Below are positions 1 through 6,943 of a stretch of 11,377 bases of DNA, piece by piece. This DNA comes from Bifidobacteriaceae bacterium. Lineage in GTDB: Bacteria > Actinomycetota > Actinomycetes > Actinomycetales > WQXJ01. A program made the position numbers and the translations under genes. The stretch is taken from the NCBI GenBank assembly GCA_031255075.1, contig JAIRTF010000006.1, forward strand, positions 1 to 11,377, in the 5' to 3' direction. Numbering within the stretch: the stretch's first letter is position 1; the number at the start of each line of letters is the position of its first letter. The notes beneath the pieces are model-generated. The model was not told where the DNA came from, made no database searches, and saw nothing but the letters and a program-made list of their open reading frames with translations.

Positions 1-320
1 CCTTGGCGCGCATGCTGCCAGTTATCCGGGCCGTTCTGGACAAGGGCCAAGGCGCCGTCATGGTCAAAGCAGCGCTGGAAGTAATGGAGATTCTGCCGCG
101 GCGGACCGTGCGGCTGCCGTTGGCGGCCGCCACCGAACTAGAAGCCGGGTATGTTCGCGAGGCCCTGGCCGCGGCCGGGATTTGGCCGGCGGCACACCCG
201 CCTGCGGCTGCCGGCGGCCAATCTGACGGTACTCACCGCGCTGGCGGTCTGCTGCTGACTTCGCCAGAAGGCGGTCCGGTTGTTCTGGACCAGTGGGAGA
301 GCCGGGGGCGGCGTCACTGA
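1..320 (+). CDS. dapA: 4-hydroxy-tetrahydrodipicolinate synthase, C-terminal fragment (5' end outside window)
   Basis: This is the 3' end of a gene that begins before the window, read in the frame starting at base 3. DapA condenses pyruvate with aspartate semialdehyde in the cytoplasm, the first committed step to diaminopimelate and lysine. The visible part contains MVKAALEVMEIL, then VRLPLAAATELE and VREALAAAGI, which match the last helices of actinobacterial DapA (pattern VKAAL...VRLPL...VR.AL...G). The lysine and Arg active-site residues lie upstream and cannot be seen. After the normal end (about base 188) the frame continues for some 45 residues of Ala/Gly/Pro-rich sequence, longer than usual. 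The stop TGA (318-320) overlaps the ATG of rnj by one base (TGATG), so the two are probably translationally coupled. The dapA-rnj neighbourhood is conserved in Actinobacteria and supports the call. Confidence 0.8.
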   Translation, partial: LARMLPVIRAVLDKGQGAVMVKAALEVMEILPRRTVRLPLAAATELEAGYVREALAAAGIWPAAHPPAAAGGQSDGTHRAGGLLLTSPEGGPVVLDQWESRGRRH

Positions 321-2011
321 TGTCGCATCACCAAGGCTGGCCTGACCTGGGCCATCCGCCCCCACTAGCCGCTGACACACTCCGCATAATTCCCCTAGGC
401 GGCCTGGGCGAGGTAGGCCGCAATATGACGGTCTTTGAACTGGCTGGGCAGATTCTGTTGGTGGACTGCGGCGTGCTGTTCCCGGAGGAGCACCAGCCCG
501 GAGTGGACCTGATCCTGCCGGACTTCGGCCCCATCAAGGACCGCCTTGATGACGTCCTGGCATTGGTGCTAACCCACGGCCATGAAGACCACATTGGGGC
601 CGTGCCCTATCTGTTGCGACTGCGGCCAGACATCCCGCTGGTCGGTTCACCGCTGACCTTGGCCTTCACCGAAGCCAAACTCAAAGAGCACCAAATCACC
701 CCCGTCACCGTCCCGGTGGACGGCCGGTCAACTGTCAGCTATGGGCCGTTCACCTGCGAATTCATGGCTGTGACCCACTCCATCCCGGATTCTTTGGCGT
801 TGACCATCACCACTCCAGCCGGCCGGGTGTTGCACACTGGTGACTTCAAACTGGACCAGCTGCCATTGGACGGCCGGGTGACCGACCTGCGTGAGTTTGC
901 CCGCGCCGGTGAACAGGGCGTGGACCTGTTGATGGTTGATTCGACCAACGCCGAGGTGCCAGGCTTTGTACCCACCGAACGTGACATTGGCCCAGTACTG
1001 GACGCCGTGTTCGCCTCCGCGCCCGGACTGATCATGGTGGCCTGCTTCTCTTCCCACGTTCACCGCGTCCAACAGGTACTTGATGCCGCCGCCGCCCACG
1101 GCCGGAAGGTTTCATTTGCTGGCCGGTCAATGATCCGCAACATGACAATCGCCCTGGATATGGGCTATTTGGCGGCCCAGGAGGGGACCATTGTGCCGCT
1201 CTCCGTGGCGGACGCGCTGCCGCGCGATCAGGTTGTCTTTGTGACCACCGGTTCCCAAGGTGAGCCGATGGCGGCCCTGTCACGGATCGCCAATGGTGAC
1301 CACAAGATCCACGTGGGCCCTGGGGACACGGTGGTGTTGGCGTCATCGTTGATCCCGGGCAACGAAAACTCGGTCTACCGGGTCATCAACGGGCTGACCC
1401 GAATGGGCGCCAAAGTGGTCCACCGGGGCAACGCCGCGGTCCACGTCTCTGGGCACAGCGCCGCCGGCGAGCTGCTCTACACCATGAATATTGTCTCTCC
1501 GCGCTGTGTCATGCCAATCCACGGCGAAGCCCGGCAACTGGTGGCCGCCGGCCAGCACGCAGTGGCCACCGGTGTTGAATCAGACAACGTGGTCCTGGCT
1601 GAAAACGGCCTGGTGGTGGATCTGGCCGGGGGCCTGGCTCAAATTGTGGGCGCTGTCGAGGTGGGCAACGTCTATGTGGACGGCGCCTCAGTTGGTGAAC
1701 TGACCGAGGTGGAACTGAAAGACAGGCGCATCTTGGGAGATGAGGGCTTTGTCTCCATCTTCGCGGTGGTGGAACCCGCTGAAGGCACCATTCTGGGTGA
1801 GCCAACCATTCAAGCCCGCGGCATGGCAGAGGATTCCTCGGTCTTTGAAGACCTGGTTCCCCAGCTGGCATCCGCGCTGGAAGACGCCATGAAGCAGGGC
1901 GCCCATGATGTGCATCAACTCCAACAGGTCATCCGCAAGGTGGCCGGCCGTTGGATTTCCCGCGAACTGCGCCGCCGCCCCATGATCATTCCGGTGGTGT
2001 TCCTGCTCTAA
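320..2011 (+). CDS. rnj: Ribonuclease J (metallo-beta-lactamase/beta-CASP 5'-3' exo- and endoribonuclease)
   Basis: RNase J degrades and matures RNA in the cytoplasm using two metal ions. From the ATG at 320 the protein is 563 residues, close to actinobacterial RNase J (about 560). The core opens with LRIIPLGGLGEVGRNM. The metal motif THGHEDH has H86, H88, D90 and H91; further ligands are H153 (THSIPDS), D175 (HTGDFK) and H401 (MPIHGE). The beta-CASP part includes SFAGRSMIRNM, TTGSQGEP and HVSGHSAAGE (H375, H379). The end, RRPMIIPVV, is the usual RNase J C-terminus. An in-frame GTG at 293 would add nine residues but has no ribosome-binding site. The ATG at 320 has a GGGGGCGG stretch upstream and overlaps the dapA stop, so I prefer it. 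No frameshift or missing ligand is seen. Confidence 0.95.
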   Translation: MSHHQGWPDLGHPPPLAADTLRIIPLGGLGEVGRNMTVFELAGQILLVDCGVLFPEEHQPGVDLILPDFGPIKDRLDDVLALVLTHGHEDHIGAVPYLLRLRPDIPLVGSPLTLAFTEAKLKEHQITPVTVPVDGRSTVSYGPFTCEFMAVTHSIPDSLALTITTPAGRVLHTGDFKLDQLPLDGRVTDLREFARAGEQGVDLLMVDSTNAEVPGFVPTERDIGPVLDAVFASAPGLIMVACFSSHVHRVQQVLDAAAAHGRKVSFAGRSMIRNMTIALDMGYLAAQEGTIVPLSVADALPRDQVVFVTTGSQGEPMAALSRIANGDHKIHVGPGDTVVLASSLIPGNENSVYRVINGLTRMGAKVVHRGNAAVHVSGHSAAGELLYTMNIVSPRCVMPIHGEARQLVAAGQHAVATGVESDNVVLAENGLVVDLAGGLAQIVGAVEVGNVYVDGASVGELTEVELKDRRILGDEGFVSIFAVVEPAEGTILGEPTIQARGMAEDSSVFEDLVPQLASALEDAMKQGAHDVHQLQQVIRKVAGRWISRELRRRPMIIPVVFLL

Positions 2012-2069
2012 GGCTGCGGCCAGGCTTTTCGGGGTGGCCGATGGCGCGCCTACCGTTTGCCGGAGCTTG

Positions 2070-2108
2070 GTGGGCGGGCGCGGTGCCTCTAGGCGAGTCT
2101 GCGCCCAC
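2070..2108. terminator. Possible hairpin terminator between convergent rnj and MFS gene
   Basis: The 103-base gap between the two convergent stop codons contains GTGGGCG (2070-2076) and CGCCCAC (2102-2108), a 7-bp stem. An alternative stem is GGGCGC (2076-2081) with GCGCCC (2101-2106), and GCCT/AGGC sits in the loop. There is no T-tract on either strand, so this is at best a GC-rich terminator-like structure serving both genes. In sequence this GC-rich it could be chance. Confidence 0.3.
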
Positions 2109-2114
2109 ACCGAA

Positions 2115-3506
2115 TCAGGACTCTTTGAGGGCCTTGCCGCGCATTTCTGGCAGAGCCCAGGCCGCCACAGCGCCCAGCACAAAGAAGGCGGAGAACATGG
2201 CGAACACCCAAGGAGTACCCACCGCCTTGTGCAGCGGCAGCACCGCCAACACCGTGATGATGGAGGCAACCCGGCCAAAACCGGCCGCCCAGCCGGCCCC
2301 GGTGCCGCGTAGCGAAGTGGGATAAATCTCCGGCGTGACCGCGTACAAAGCGCCCCAGGCGCCAAGGTTGAAGAAGCTCAGCAACATCCCGGCCGCGATG
2401 ATTGGGCCCGGGGTGTGGGCCTGAGAGAACAATCCCGCCGCCGCCGCTGAACCGATCAGAAACACGGTCAATGTCATCCGGCGGCCCCACTTTTCGATCA
2501 GCCAGGCCGCGCAGGCGTACCCGGGCAGCTGAGCCAAGGTGATGATCAGCGTGTAACCCAGTGACTTGGTCACCCCAATTCCGTCTTTGACCAGCAAAGA
2601 CGGCAACCAGGTGAACGCCCCATAGTAGGCAAAGTTGACACAGAACCAGGCCGCCCAGATGGCCACTGTCCGGCGGGCCATGCCCCCGGTGAACAGCGCC
2701 GAAACCCGGGCCCTGACGGGAGTGAACTCCTCGCCGGCGTTGGCTACGTCTGCTGCCGGCGCGGCATCGGGCACCGGGTCAGTATGAGCGGCGCCCCGGC
2801 GGGAGGTGTGGCCGGCTGCTTCAAAGGCTTCGACGACCTGTTCGGCTTCATCGAAGCGGCCTTTGGACTCCAAGAACCGGACTGATTCCGGCAGCGACCG
2901 GCGCACAAACACCGCCCACAAGGCCGGCACGGCGCCTACCACCAGCGCCCAACGCCACCCGGCGGCGCCAAACGCGCCGTGCGGATCGCCCACGTAGAAA
3001 CCGATCAGGGCGGCGGCGGTCCAGCCAACTGCCCAGAAGGCTTCCAACCAGACAATCATCCGGCCGCGGATCCTGGGCGGTGAAAACTCGCTCACCAGGG
3101 TGGATGCCACCGGAAGTTCGGCGCCCAGGCCCAGGCCAACCACGAACCGCAGGGCTATCAGCGCGCCCACTGACCAGGCCAGAGCGCTGGCGCCGGTGGC
3201 CACACCGTAGATCAGCAAGGTGAAGGCGAAGACCTGCCGCCGGCCCAACCGGTCCGCGATCAGTCCGCCCACCGATGCGCCAATCGCCATCCCGGCAAAG
3301 CCGGCCGCGGCTATGGCGGATTTGGAGCCGTCTGTTATCCCCCAGCTTTGCGGCAGCGCCACCAGCACAAAGGAGATCAGCCCAACGTCCATGGCGTCCA
3401 TAGCCCAGCCGAGCCCGGAGCCCCACAGCAGCCGCCCGTGAAGTTTGTTGAAGCGCAGCGAATCGAGGCGCGCCGCGCGTGAATAGTTGTTCTTGGTGAG
3501 GGTCAT
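2115..3506 (-). CDS. MFS transporter, NiaP-like / metabolite:H+ symporter family
   Basis: This is an inner-membrane permease of 463 residues, the usual length for a 12-helix major facilitator. GSGLGWAMDAMDVGLISFVL (residues 29-48) has the Asp-containing first helix typical of the NiaP (niacin permease) and sugar/aromatic-acid symporter subgroup. MFS motif A is GGLIADRLGRR (80-90). RFVVGLGLGAELP (120-132) is the helix-4 arginine/glycine motif. LPESVRFL (205-212) and PEIYPTSLRG near the end of the second half are the PESPR- and PETKG-type motifs. A hydrophilic Ala/Asp-rich loop (about 213-270) separates the halves. The ATG at 3506 has AAGGA seven bases upstream (3514-3518), a good ribosome-binding site. 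A promoter and palindrome lie about 70-120 bases upstream. The substrate cannot be decided from sequence; niacin, aromatic acids or other small acids are possible. The gene points against its neighbours. Confidence 0.88.
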   Translation of the reverse strand: MTLTKNNYSRAARLDSLRFNKLHGRLLWGSGLGWAMDAMDVGLISFVLVALPQSWGITDGSKSAIAAAGFAGMAIGASVGGLIADRLGRRQVFAFTLLIYGVATGASALAWSVGALIALRFVVGLGLGAELPVASTLVSEFSPPRIRGRMIVWLEAFWAVGWTAAALIGFYVGDPHGAFGAAGWRWALVVGAVPALWAVFVRRSLPESVRFLESKGRFDEAEQVVEAFEAAGHTSRRGAAHTDPVPDAAPAADVANAGEEFTPVRARVSALFTGGMARRTVAIWAAWFCVNFAYYGAFTWLPSLLVKDGIGVTKSLGYTLIITLAQLPGYACAAWLIEKWGRRMTLTVFLIGSAAAAGLFSQAHTPGPIIAAGMLLSFFNLGAWGALYAVTPEIYPTSLRGTGAGWAAGFGRVASIITVLAVLPLHKAVGTPWVFAMFSAFFVLGAVAAWALPEMRGKALKES

Positions 3507-3577
3507 CTGCGCGTCCTTAGCCTTTCGCCGAGCCCCTGAGCCCGGCGGTCGCCAGGCCCGCCTTTGGTCTTAGGACC

Positions 3578-3606
3578 ATTATCCCCCCATCCCACCATGT
3601 GGTCCA
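3578..3606 (-). promoter_or_regulatory. Probable promoter of the MFS transporter gene
   Basis: On the minus strand, TGGACC (3606-3601; 4 of 6 to TTGACA) and GATAAT (3583-3578; 5 of 6 to TATAAT) are separated by exactly 17 bases. This places transcription start near 3571 and gives a leader of roughly 65 bases before the ATG at 3506. It is the best promoter match in the intergenic region. Confidence 0.5.
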
Positions 3607-3626
3607 CCACCGTCCACATAGTGGAC
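3599..3626. promoter_or_regulatory. Candidate operator: two palindromes at the MFS promoter
   Basis: GTCCACATAGTGGAC (3612-3626) is a perfect 6-3-6 dyad. A second, smaller dyad, GTGGTCCAC (3599-3607), overlaps the proposed -35 box. The half-site GTCCAC occurs at 3602 and again at 3612, ten bases (about one helical turn) apart. This is the layout of a regulator site next to a promoter. The regulator is unknown; no regulator gene is adjacent. Confidence 0.45.
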
Positions 3627-3711
3627 AATTCCGGTCTCGGCCCCCAAGCCCTCTCCTCATGAGGTATATGGCCAAGCCGCGAAGTTCGTCGTGACGTTCC
3701 CATACTGGGGC

Positions 3712-3826
3712 GGACGATGCCGCAGGGTCGGTGTTCTCCAGCCGACCGGTACCCCGCTTCCCCTCAGCGCCAGGCGTCCCGCGCGCCCGGGTGGGCAGCC
3801 GAGCAGGTCGCGCGGCGGCATCGTCC
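3712..3826. repeat. 12-bp inverted repeat enclosing smaller hairpins (possible structured RNA)
   Basis: GGACGATGCCGC (3712-3723) and GCGGCATCGTCC (3815-3826) are perfect reverse complements 91 bases apart. Inside, GGTCGG (3726-3731) pairs with CCGACC (3742-3747) around a 10-base loop. CCGCGCG (3779-3785) pairs with CGCGCGG (3809-3815), sharing one base with the outer stem. GCCC/GGGC (3785-3788 / 3793-3796) is a further option. Together they can be drawn as a closed multibranch fold. No known RNA family is recognised, and transcription is not shown. Confidence 0.4.
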
Positions 3827-3852
3827 CGCTTGTCCGCCTCGGGTGGCTGGCG

Positions 3853-3902
3853 GTCAAACTGCCCACTCAAGGGGGTTGGTGGCGTTGAGAGGGCAGTTTG
3901 AC
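3853..3902. repeat. Long near-perfect hairpin, REP-like palindrome
   Basis: GTCAAACTGCCC (3853-3864) pairs perfectly with GGGCAGTTTGAC (3891-3902). After one A-A mismatch, CTCAA (3866-3870) pairs with TTGAG (3885-3889). This leaves a 14-base G/T-rich loop (3871-3884), an 18-position stem with a single mismatch. No T-tract follows on either strand, so an intrinsic terminator is unlikely. GTTGAGAGGGC (3884-3894) is echoed by GTTGAGGGGC (3906-3915). Size and symmetry suggest a repetitive extragenic palindrome or a small non-autonomous element remnant. Confidence 0.5.
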
Positions 3903-3972
3903 GGGGTTGAGGGGCGGGGGTGCGCGGTGTGTCAGGTGGGTTGGCGGGGCGGCGGGAACTAACCTGAATGGA

Positions 3973-6861
3973 TTGACAGTTGATCCGAAGGAGAGGGCAA
4001 CGGCCAAGGACAAATCCAAGCGCCGCCGCTGGGGCAAATCAGCTCCGGCGCGCTCCAGCGCGCCTGCCCGCGGAGGGCGGACAGGCGCCAGTCCAGCGGC
4101 CGGTGCCCGGCGGGCCACCAATGCCCAACCAAAGCGATCAGGCGGAATGGGTTCAGGCGGCGCAGCCCCGCCGCGGGCCGGCGGCGCCGGGCGACCTCGC
4201 CCATCAGCGGCGGGGGTCAAGAGCAACCGGCCAGGACTGAACCAGAGCGCCATGGCCTCGCCAGACGCCGGAGCGGGCCTGGACGCGACCGCCTCAACCC
4301 GGGTGGCACCAGCCACGGCCGCGCCCGCCCCCCAAGGATCACTGCCAGGCCGAATGGCCAAGGGAGCTTGGATGGGCGTGGCCCACGGAGTGGGCGCCGG
4401 CGCCAGACGGTTTGGCCAGGGTGCGCGCGGTTTGCCGCCGGAATACCGCCGCGACGGCGCGGCGTTGGCGTTGATCTGTTTGGGCCTGGTGGTGGCCGCC
4501 CAAAGCTGGTTCGGTTTGAGCGGCGCGGCTGGCAAAGCCATCGACTGGGTGGTGGCCGGCACCTTTGGCGTGTTGAGCAAAGCCCTACCAGTGGTGCTGG
4601 TGTTCTTGGCCATCAGGCTGTTGCGCCACCCTGAGAAGAGTGAGGACAACGGCCGCATCACAGTCGGCTTCACGGCCCTGATTGTGTCGGTGGCGGCGCT
4701 GATTCACATCGGTTCGGGAATGCCGTCACCAAAGAACGGTTGGGCCGCCATTAGGGGTGCCGGCGGCGCCATCGGCATGATCGGCACACCGTTCGGAGCC
4801 CTGTTCACCCCCTGGATTGCCTTCCCAATCTTCCTGATAGCGGCCTTCTTCGGGTTGCTGGTGTTGACCAAAACGCCGGTCCGCCGCATCCCGCAGCGCC
4901 TGCGCCAGGGCATGGCGGCGTTGGGCTTCGCTTACAGTGACGACACCCCCAAGCCCAGGCCGCCGTCATATCCGCCATCGCTTGACGAATACGCCCATGA
5001 TGAGGCCTACCGCCGCCCAGAGGCCAGCGGCGCCGGCAGCACCGAAACCGAGCAGGTGGCCAACTTCACCGACTTGGACACCACCGACGTGCCCACCCAA
5101 TTGGATGCCGATGCCGCTCCGACCGGAACCACCGCCCGGCGCCCTGGCCCGCCGCCACCACCGCCCGGTTGGAAGGGCCGCAACCCGGCGGCCGGTTCGG
5201 GAACAGCGGCCAGCCAGGCTGGTGGAACCGGGTCAGGTCCGTTCGGCTCCCAAGAACCATCCGCCGGCCGCATGCCTTCCAAACTGCCTGGAGCCGGCGC
5301 CCAAGGTGACTTGACTGGCGACGTGCTGTACCAGTTGCCCAGCCCCGATTTGCTGGTCAAGGACCTGCCCAAGCGCAGCCACACGGACGGCGCCGCCAGA
5401 ATTGTTGAAGCCTTGGAAGGCGTGTTGGAACAGTTCGCCGTGGACGCGGCCGTGACCGGCTACACCGCTGGTCCAACGGTCACCCGTTATGAGGTGGAAC
5501 TAGGCCCAGGCGTCAAAGTGGAACGCATCACCCAACTTCAGCGGAACATCGCCTACGCAGTAGCCAGCCCGGAGATCAGGATCCTTTCACCGATTCCGGG
5601 GAAGTCCGCCATCGGCATCGAAATTCCCAACGCCAGCCGGGAAACGGTGCCGCTGGGGGATGTGCTGGCCAGCCCGGCGGCGCGGCGCAACAACCATCCC
5701 ATGCTGGTTGGTTTAGGCAAAGACGTGGGCGGCGGCTATGTGGTGGCCAACTTGACCAAAATGCCGCACCTGTTGGTGGCCGGCGCTACCGGCTCCGGCA
5801 AGTCATGTTTTGTCAACGCCATGGTGGTGTCCGTGCTGATGCGGGCCACTCCTGAACAAGTGCGCATGGTTTTGATTGACCCCAAGCGGGTTGAGCTGAC
5901 CATTTACGCCGGCATTCCGCACCTGATCACCCCAATCATCACTGATCCGAAGAAGGCCGCGGAGGCCCTGGACTGGGTGGTCAAGGAAATGGACACCCGG
6001 TATGACGACCTGGAACGGTTCGGTTTGAAGCACATTGATGACTTCAACAAAGCGGTCCGCAGTGGCGCCATCAAAGCCGGGCCAGATGAAAAACGCCAAC
6101 TCAAGCCGTACCCCTATTTGTTGGTTGTAGTTGATGAACTGGCGGACCTGATGATGGCCGCCCCCAGAGACGTGGAAGCTTCGGTTCAGCGGATCACCCA
6201 GCTAGCCAGGGCCGCCGGCATCCATTTGGTGCTGGCCACCCAGCGGCCATCGGTTGATGTGGTGACCGGTGTGATCAAGGCCAACATTCCGTCCCGGTTC
6301 GCTTTTGCCACCACCTCCCAGACTGATTCGCGGGTGGTGCTGGACCAGCCGGGGGCTGAGAAACTGATTGGCCAAGGCGACGGTTTGTTCTTGCCCTACG
6401 GTTCCTCCCGGCCGCTGCGTTTGCAGGGCGCTTGGGTGGGCGAATCAGAAATCCACGCCGTGGTGGAGTATGTCAAGACCCAGGCGGAGGCTGAGTACCG
6501 GCCGGATGTGACCGCCAAGAACGGTTCCCGCCGCGTCCAAGATGAAGACATCGGCGACGACCTGGACCTGCTGTTGCAGGCCGCTGAACAGGTGATTTCC
6601 ACCCAATTCGGGTCCACTTCCATGCTTCAACGCAAGCTTAGGATCGGGTTCCCCAAGGCCGGCCGGCTGATGGATTTGTTGGAGACGCGGGGCATTGTGG
6701 GCCCCTCAGAGGGATCCACGGCCAGGCGCGTGTTGGTGCCCCCGGAGGGGCTGGCAGACGCACTGGCCAGACTGAGCGGTGGCACGCCGCCAGAGGCGGA
6801 TCAAGCCGACAGCGCCGTGCTTGTGACATCAGAGTTTGAACAGGACGCCACCGAGTCCTAA
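3973..6861 (+). CDS. ftsK: DNA translocase FtsK/SpoIIIE
   Basis: FtsK is a septum-anchored hexameric ATPase that pumps chromosome ends through the closing septum. Numbering from TTG 3973 (962 residues): residues 1-160 are basic, Arg/Ala/Gly-rich linker; four membrane helices lie near 164-183, 190-218, 229-250 and 280-302; a Pro/Ala-rich linker follows. The motor begins with LPSPDLLVKDLPKRS. Walker A is GATGSGKS (604-611, Lys610) and Walker B is LVVVDELADL (Asp721), with ATQRPSVDVVTG and IPSRFAFATTSQTDSRVVLD downstream. The winged-helix gamma domain (about 862-923) ends the protein. The start is uncertain. TTG codons at 3898, 3907 and 3973 lack a good ribosome-binding site, whereas AAGGAG (3988-3993) sits six bases before an ACG at 4000. 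After the stop, 6862-6942 contains only weak GC-rich hairpins. Function is certain; only the N-terminus is in doubt. Confidence 0.93.
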   Translation: MTVDPKERATAKDKSKRRRWGKSAPARSSAPARGGRTGASPAAGARRATNAQPKRSGGMGSGGAAPPRAGGAGRPRPSAAGVKSNRPGLNQSAMASPDAGAGLDATASTRVAPATAAPAPQGSLPGRMAKGAWMGVAHGVGAGARRFGQGARGLPPEYRRDGAALALICLGLVVAAQSWFGLSGAAGKAIDWVVAGTFGVLSKALPVVLVFLAIRLLRHPEKSEDNGRITVGFTALIVSVAALIHIGSGMPSPKNGWAAIRGAGGAIGMIGTPFGALFTPWIAFPIFLIAAFFGLLVLTKTPVRRIPQRLRQGMAALGFAYSDDTPKPRPPSYPPSLDEYAHDEAYRRPEASGAGSTETEQVANFTDLDTTDVPTQLDADAAPTGTTARRPGPPPPPPGWKGRNPAAGSGTAASQAGGTGSGPFGSQEPSAGRMPSKLPGAGAQGDLTGDVLYQLPSPDLLVKDLPKRSHTDGAARIVEALEGVLEQFAVDAAVTGYTAGPTVTRYEVELGPGVKVERITQLQRNIAYAVASPEIRILSPIPGKSAIGIEIPNASRETVPLGDVLASPAARRNNHPMLVGLGKDVGGGYVVANLTKMPHLLVAGATGSGKSCFVNAMVVSVLMRATPEQVRMVLIDPKRVELTIYAGIPHLITPIITDPKKAAEALDWVVKEMDTRYDDLERFGLKHIDDFNKAVRSGAIKAGPDEKRQLKPYPYLLVVVDELADLMMAAPRDVEASVQRITQLARAAGIHLVLATQRPSVDVVTGVIKANIPSRFAFATTSQTDSRVVLDQPGAEKLIGQGDGLFLPYGSSRPLRLQGAWVGESEIHAVVEYVKTQAEAEYRPDVTAKNGSRRVQDEDIGDDLDLLLQAAEQVISTQFGSTSMLQRKLRIGFPKAGRLMDLLETRGIVGPSEGSTARRVLVPPEGLADALARLSGGTPPEADQADSAVLVTSEFEQDATES
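3988..4002 (+). promoter_or_regulatory. Strong ribosome-binding site facing an ACG codon in the ftsK frame
   Basis: AAGGAG (3988-3993) is the best Shine-Dalgarno match near the ftsK start. Six bases later, at ideal spacing and in frame, is ACG (4000-4002) rather than ATG, GTG or TTG. Translation from it would give a basic N-terminus beginning AKDKSKRRRWGK after the initiator. Either ftsK uses a rare ACG start, or the site is accidental and a TTG upstream is used. Confidence 0.4.
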
Positions 6862-6930
6862 ACCGCAGGCCACCGGCCACCTGACGGACGTGCGGATGCC
6901 CGCTTCCGCGGTGCGGCCTGGGCCCCCTAG

Positions 6931-6943
6931 TAGGCTAGGTGCG
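6931..6943 (+). promoter_or_regulatory. Probable -10 element giving a leaderless pgsA transcript
   Basis: TAGGCT (6931-6936) fits the actinobacterial TAnnnT -10 consensus and ends six bases before the GTG start at 6943. Transcription would thus begin at or next to the first base of the start codon. There is no Shine-Dalgarno sequence before the GTG and no clear -35, both common for leaderless genes in Actinobacteria. Confidence 0.45.

Larger units (their letters stand above)
3507..3972. other. Structured intergenic region without a convincing gene
   Basis: No reading frame here has a convincing ribosome-binding site plus recognisable protein. Open frames on both strands encode Arg/Pro/Gly-rich sequence typical of chance frames in GC-rich DNA. 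The stretch contains the MFS promoter and operator, a 10-base palindrome CCTCATGAGG (3655-3664) just before TATATG (3665-3670, a weak plus-strand -10 candidate), a 12-bp inverted repeat (3712-3723 / 3815-3826), and a long hairpin (3853-3902). A perfect TTGACA at 3973-3978 has no -10 at the right distance. The ftsK promoter is therefore not identified. Confidence 0.6.

Noticed and set aside
3517..3870. Minus-strand open frame of 117 codons in the MFS-ftsK spacer
   Set aside because: Arg/Pro-rich composition, no recognisable domain, no good start site, and it overlaps the MFS promoter and the inverted repeat.
3973..3978. Perfect TTGACA as a -35 box for ftsK
   Set aside because: No -10-like hexamer lies 16-18 bases downstream, and transcription would begin inside the basic N-terminal coding sequence.
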